NCBI GenBank assembly: GCA_017543805.1
Contig: JAFYFK010000026.1
Coordinates: 1-10,236, forward strand
DNA length: 10,236 nt
Reading direction: 5' to 3'
Source: Bacillota bacterium
GTDB taxonomy: Bacteria; Bacillota; Clostridia; Peptostreptococcales; Anaerovoracaceae
Under the pieces are notes generated by a model. That model did no database searches. It was given only the letters and a program-made list of their open reading frames with translations, and was not told where the DNA came from. Positions within the stretch are counted from its first letter, which is position 1. Each line of letters begins with the position of its first letter. Of this stretch, positions 6,847 to 10,236 are shown piece after piece. The translations under genes and the position numbers were made by a program.

Positions 6847-6958
6847 AGTTTTCACCTCTTTAATCACTATACGATACCTGAAAATTTTATCATCATTAAT
6901 TGCAATCGTCCAGCAAAAATGCTGTACACGGCAGTCCGTTTCCTGTTAGACTACGGAT
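6847..6958. promoter_or_regulatory. Divergent intergenic region between metY and the deacetylase gene
   Basis: These 112 bp must hold promoters in both directions unless they lie inside the neighbouring genes. On the minus strand the AGAGGTG site (6853-6859) is preceded by a possible -10 TATAGT near 6866-6871, with no convincing -35 at the right distance. On the plus strand TTGCAA (6900-6905) with TGTACA 17 bp later (6923-6928) is a weak candidate promoter. A small 5-bp hairpin CAGCA-AAAA-TGCTG sits at 6911-6924, without a T-tract, so it is not a terminator. Confidence 0.3.
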
Positions 6959-8086
6959 ATGGAGATGTTCAGAAAAATGATCTATATATTTATAATCGCG
7001 GCAGTCCTGTTCTGCCTTGTCCCCACGCGGGCCTTTGCTGAAGACGCGGCTTTGGAAGAACAGATGTGGGAAGATCCCTGCGACAGGGCCGATATCCTTG
7101 TATTCGCGACGCATCCGGACGACGAAGTCCTCTTTATGGGCGGCGCCATCGCGACATACGCCGCGCAGGGCCTGCGGGTGCAGGTCGTGCACATGATGAA
7201 TTATTCCGTGTCGCACCCCGTGCGTGAGCAGGAGCGCCTTGACGGGATGTGGACGCTCGGAGTGCGCCATCTGCCGCTGGCAGGCCGCTTCGACGCCAGC
7301 TATTCGACAGGCCTTATGGCAGACGGGGAGATCGTGGGAGACAACGCTGTCGGCGACTCTGCCCTCACCGAATACGTCGCGGAGATGATACGGCGCTTTA
7401 AGCCGCAGGTCGTGATATCTCATGACCTCGACGGAGAATACGGCCATATCCGTCACAGGATGCTTGCCGCAGCCGTCGCGGAAGCCGTGCAGCATACGAT
7501 GGAAGAGGATTTTTATCCAGAATCGGCTGCGGAATACGGCGTTTGGGACGTGCCCAAGACCTACCTCCATCTTTATGATGAAAACCGCATTTTCCTGGAT
7601 CTTCACAGCCCTCTCGGCGGTGAGCAGGGAGAAAAAACTGCGATCGAGCTTGCCGCGGAAGCATATAAAAAGCATGTGTCCCAGCAGTGGTGCTGGTTCT
7701 ATGTTTCGGATGACGTAAACGACCCGAAGTCCGAGCAGATAAACGCCGCGATCTTCGGTCTTTTCAGGAGCACAGTCGGTCCGGATACCGGAAACGATAT
7801 GATGGAAAACATCTTAAGCTACGACGAGCAGGAGCGCATAGCCGCTGAGGAAGAGGCAGCGCGCATTGCGGAGGAAAAGGCCGCGCTCGAAAAAGCCGAA
7901 GCCGAGAGAAAGGCCGCTGAAGAAGCCAGAAAGCAGGAAGAAGCGCGCCGCGCCGCGGAACTTAAGGCCGCCGAAGAAGCAGCCGCAAAAGCCGACCGCA
8001 TCGCCAAAGCCTGCACCATAGCAGCCCTGCTTCTGGTAACAGTCTTTGCCCATGTAATAATGCCTAAGCTTCACAGAAAAAGATAG
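6959..8086 (+). CDS. Exported, membrane-anchored PIG-L/LmbE-family deacetylase
   Basis: A 375-residue protein with four parts. Residues 1-27 form a signal peptide (hydrophobic 8-20, likely cleavage after AFA). Residues 44-270 form a PIG-L/LmbE fold with the zinc motif HPDDE (52-56), SHDLDGEYGHIRH (154-166) with His163/His166 as the second metal site, and the family-typical KHVSQQW (238-244). Residues 288-347 are an almost uninterrupted Ala/Glu/Lys/Arg coiled coil. Residues 351-368 are a hydrophobic segment followed by the basic tail KLHRKR. Family members remove acetyl groups from N-acetylglucosamine-type sugars on lipids, thiols or polysaccharides; the substrate here is unknown, but export suggests a cell-envelope or environmental glycan. 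There is no LPXTG sorting motif. The start is uncertain: ATG 6959 or 6965, both with poor ribosome binding sites. The next gene on the strand begins 53 nt later. Confidence 0.85.
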   Translation: MEMFRKMIYIFIIAAVLFCLVPTRAFAEDAALEEQMWEDPCDRADILVFATHPDDEVLFMGGAIATYAAQGLRVQVVHMMNYSVSHPVREQERLDGMWTLGVRHLPLAGRFDASYSTGLMADGEIVGDNAVGDSALTEYVAEMIRRFKPQVVISHDLDGEYGHIRHRMLAAAVAEAVQHTMEEDFYPESAAEYGVWDVPKTYLHLYDENRIFLDLHSPLGGEQGEKTAIELAAEAYKKHVSQQWCWFYVSDDVNDPKSEQINAAIFGLFRSTVGPDTGNDMMENILSYDEQERIAAEEEAARIAEEKAALEKAEAERKAAEEARKQEEARRAAELKAAEEAAAKADRIAKACTIAALLLVTVFAHVIMPKLHRKR

Positions 8087-8139
8087 CCCAAAAGCTGTAT
8101 AGTGTATGATAATCTTGCGGATAAGCGAGGTCAGAAAAC
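8087..8139 (+). promoter_or_regulatory. Short gap before the large exported protein gene
   Basis: The 53 bp contain GAGG (8127-8130) 9 nt before the ATG, an acceptable ribosome binding site. There is also an AT-rich stretch with a GATAAT (8108-8113) that could be a -10, but no good -35. There is no terminator hairpin after the deacetylase stop, so read-through from the upstream gene is likely. Confidence 0.3.
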
Positions 8140-10236
8140 ATGAAAAAGCAATTAATTTGTCTGTTTCTTTCGATAATATTAGTTTTCAGCGTGATGCCTG
8201 TCCGGGCAGCTGCGGCTGACCGGATACATACTGTGCGCCTTACGGGAAGCAGTTCCGATTTCATGTCGGGCTATTATGTTACCTACGAGATAAACGGCAA
8301 CGAGTACCGCAGCGACCAGGTGGGGTCGACCATCAACCGCCTGGCTTGGAACGGCATGAGTGAAAGCGAGCGCAGAAGCGTCATGAGGGTCTTTGCCTTT
8401 GCTCCAGACCGCCGTATAGAGCAGTTCGGTTCTGAAGGCTCCCGGGAGATGACGGACTATATAAATAAGAAGCAGGGCTGGACCGCTGTCTGGGAGGCCT
8501 ACGCGAAGCGGATCGAAGACCAGCAGTGCGGTCCTCTCAAGGAATATTATTCTGCGGAGAACTACGATGCAAAGCTTGCGGAGCTTCAGAACAATGCCGC
8601 GGGTGATTACGACAGCTGGTACAGCCGTCTGATGTATTATCAGGAATACGATGAGGCCATGGATGTCCGCCGCAAGTACGAAGCCATAGGGCAGCTGATG
8701 TCCACGGGCCGCTCCGCGTATAACTGCATCGTCACGGCTTACACCAAAGCAAGGGAAGCCAGCGTAAGGGCGGTCTCCAAGGATCTTATTTCCATAATAG
8801 TCGATAAAGCCCTGACGCCTAACATAACGGTCGCGCCTACAGCGGCTACTACGGGCATATATACAGGGGTCGCGGATCTGTTCTTTGCCGTTACCGGATA
8901 CTCTGACGAGCTTACTCAGAAGGTCGTGGGAAAAGCGCAGGGCGGAATGGATGCCGTGGAAGTGATCAATGCCATGAAGGAGCTTGCGCAGCTGAATTAC
9001 CAGCTTGCCGCACACTGCTACAGGCAGGCGGAAGCTTTAAGCAACAGCATTCCGGCAGAGGCAGAGGCCGCTCTTGCCATCTGTCAGGCGAAGCGCAACG
9101 AAGAACAGCTGCAGGCCGCGCGGGACGCGGACGCAGAGCGGCTGGAAACTGAGCAGCAGCAGCGCGATGAAGCCATAATGCCGGAAAAGGAAACGACTCT
9201 TTACGACTTTATTGTCGGCACACCGCCTGTCTGGGCTCCCGATCCGAACTGGAGCCAGAGTGAATTTAACAGCGCGTATCAGCAGTATTATGACCGTGTG
9301 CAAAGCTATATTGCCGCGCGGCAGGGACGGCTTGATGATGAGTACGATTCGCTTGCAACTGACTACCTTGCCTGGTACAACAATTACAGGAGCGCTATCA
9401 CAAGTCTTTCCGAATCCCACAGCAGTCCGATTCCGGACCCGTATCCTTATCGTCCCACGGACGATACTGCGGTGCTGGGACAGTACATCTATTTTACGGA
9501 CGCGGAGCTTAGGGCGTACAGACAGGCCTGCCAGCAGTACCGGCTGGACATCCTGAATTTCAGCACCGACCGGGCTGAATATTCCGAAGATGCCAGGTCG
9601 ATCTGGGCATCGGCTGTTTCCGGGCTTGAGGAAATAAACTCGCGCCGCAGCGCTCTTGTCTCGGCTCTTTCGTGGAGCTATTCCTCGAGCAACGGAGGCG
9701 CGGTGCAGGTGTCGTTTACTGTTTCACAGCCGAATCTATACGATACTGAAGAAGATGACGGCGTAAAGGACCATACCGCTTCCCTGCTGGATTCTATCGC
9801 TGCCGCGGCGGATTACTGGAGCGAGGAAAGAGCCTATTCCTGGGAGTACACGAGCCAGCTTACAGAAAATCTTGAAAATGAAATGGTCCGCGTCCGCGGG
9901 GAGATGCTGGACAATGTCCGTGAGAGCATTGCAAAGCATAACAGTATTAAAGACAATTTTGATCTTGCCGTGCAGTTCGGGGAACAGATGAAAGACCGTC
10001 AGGACGCATTGCTGGAAAACGTTCCGGATTATGTGGCGGAGCTACAGGGCAATCTTGTCGGCAGCAGCACCAACGGACAAGGGGTCACGACTTATTATGC
10101 CCCTTACGCTCCCGGCATCAGCGATGTTTACAGCGCTTCGTCCAAGCTGGTTCAGATGCTCTCCGACGCGTCAGATCCTCTCGCAAAAGCGCAGCAGCTC
10201 GGGCGGCAGCTCGGACAGATATGGGATGAGTACGAA
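8140..10236 (+). CDS. Large exported protein of unknown function, 5' part (runs off the right edge)
   Basis: An open frame of 699 codons from ATG 8140 to the last base, with no stop. I recognise no family. It starts with a clear signal peptide: MKKQ, a hydrophobic core (about 5-17), then PVRAAAADR with likely cleavage near residue 25. The mature part is hydrophilic, predicted largely helical, and rich in Tyr, Trp, Gln, Ala and Ser. Landmarks are a Tyr-rich region (about 134-180), a weakly hydrophobic Thr/Ala/Gly segment (about 225-256), and a charged Glu/Gln/Ala/Arg coiled-coil-like stretch (306-346). Two Pro-rich hinges follow, near 361-368 (TPPVWAPDP) and 430-438 (PIPDPYPYR), each leading into Tyr-rich helices. 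No LPXTG, SLH, LysM or catalytic motif is seen in this part. The ribosome binding site is GAGG, 9 nt upstream. It follows the exported deacetylase gene on the same strand by 53 nt, suggesting a shared surface role. Third codon positions are less C-rich than in the acyl-CoA synthetase gene. Confidence 0.8.
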   Translation, partial: MKKQLICLFLSIILVFSVMPVRAAAADRIHTVRLTGSSSDFMSGYYVTYEINGNEYRSDQVGSTINRLAWNGMSESERRSVMRVFAFAPDRRIEQFGSEGSREMTDYINKKQGWTAVWEAYAKRIEDQQCGPLKEYYSAENYDAKLAELQNNAAGDYDSWYSRLMYYQEYDEAMDVRRKYEAIGQLMSTGRSAYNCIVTAYTKAREASVRAVSKDLISIIVDKALTPNITVAPTAATTGIYTGVADLFFAVTGYSDELTQKVVGKAQGGMDAVEVINAMKELAQLNYQLAAHCYRQAEALSNSIPAEAEAALAICQAKRNEEQLQAARDADAERLETEQQQRDEAIMPEKETTLYDFIVGTPPVWAPDPNWSQSEFNSAYQQYYDRVQSYIAARQGRLDDEYDSLATDYLAWYNNYRSAITSLSESHSSPIPDPYPYRPTDDTAVLGQYIYFTDAELRAYRQACQQYRLDILNFSTDRAEYSEDARSIWASAVSGLEEINSRRSALVSALSWSYSSSNGGAVQVSFTVSQPNLYDTEEDDGVKDHTASLLDSIAAAADYWSEERAYSWEYTSQLTENLENEMVRVRGEMLDNVRESIAKHNSIKDNFDLAVQFGEQMKDRQDALLENVPDYVAELQGNLVGSSTNGQGVTTYYAPYAPGISDVYSASSKLVQMLSDASDPLAKAQQLGRQLGQIWDEYE

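Noticed and set aside
6911..6924. A small hairpin, CAGCA-AAAA-TGCTG, considered as a terminator or operator
   Set aside because: It has only 5 bp of stem, no T-tract in either direction, and no second copy nearby, so it is within chance expectation.
5692..7041. A 449-codon open frame on the plus strand
   Set aside because: It is antisense to metY, whose PLP-binding residues are all present, and it runs into the next gene. Its composition is that of a shadow frame in GC-rich DNA.
6896..7675. A 259-codon open frame on the minus strand
   Set aside because: It is antisense to the deacetylase catalytic domain with its HPDDE and GHIRH motifs. It has no motif or credible start.
8179..9015. A 278-codon open frame on the minus strand
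   Set aside because: It is antisense to the exported protein gene, which has a signal peptide, a ribosome binding site and a 699-codon frame. The minus-strand product shows no domain.

Overview
The window looks like chromosomal DNA from a moderately GC-rich Gram-positive anaerobe of the Bacillota (Clostridia-like). The reasons are strong AGAGG-type ribosome binding sites on most genes, a DUF1836 protein (a family almost confined to Bacillota), a clostridial-type AI-2E permease, a MetA of the Glu111 type, and a MetA/MetY pair. This is inferred from gene content; no rRNA or other marker is present. I see no tRNA, rRNA, CRISPR array, insertion sequence or prophage gene.

Layout, left to right. 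(1) 1-825, minus strand: the first 275 residues of a branched-chain aminotransferase (ilvE), cut by the window edge, with its own promoter just upstream. (2) 930-2630, minus strand: a two-gene unit of a DUF1836 putative regulator followed by an AI-2E family permease, ended by a clear intrinsic terminator at 886-911. (3) 2736-4553, plus strand: a complete long-chain acyl-CoA synthetase, divergent from the DUF1836 gene. The shared 105-bp intergenic region carries two operator-like near-palindromes exactly 22 bp apart, interleaved with the synthetase promoter. (4) 4586-4621: a strong hairpin between convergent genes. (5) 4628-6846, minus strand: a methionine unit, O-acetylhomoserine sulfhydrylase (metY) then homoserine O-acetyltransferase (metA), 11 bp apart. 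(6) 6959-10236, plus strand: an exported PIG-L/LmbE-type deacetylase with a C-terminal coiled coil and membrane anchor, then a large exported protein of unknown function (at least 699 residues) that runs off the right edge.

How the genes fit together. MetA makes O-acetylhomoserine (Glu111 predicts acetyl-CoA use) and MetY converts it with sulfide to homocysteine, a direct-sulfhydrylation methionine route. IlvE handles the last step of Leu/Ile/Val synthesis or the first step of their breakdown. The DUF1836 protein is the obvious candidate to control the divergent acyl-CoA synthetase gene, or its own operon, through the tandem palindromes. The right-hand pair looks like a cell-surface module and is the least explained part of the window. 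No gene-free stretch exceeds about 115 bases.
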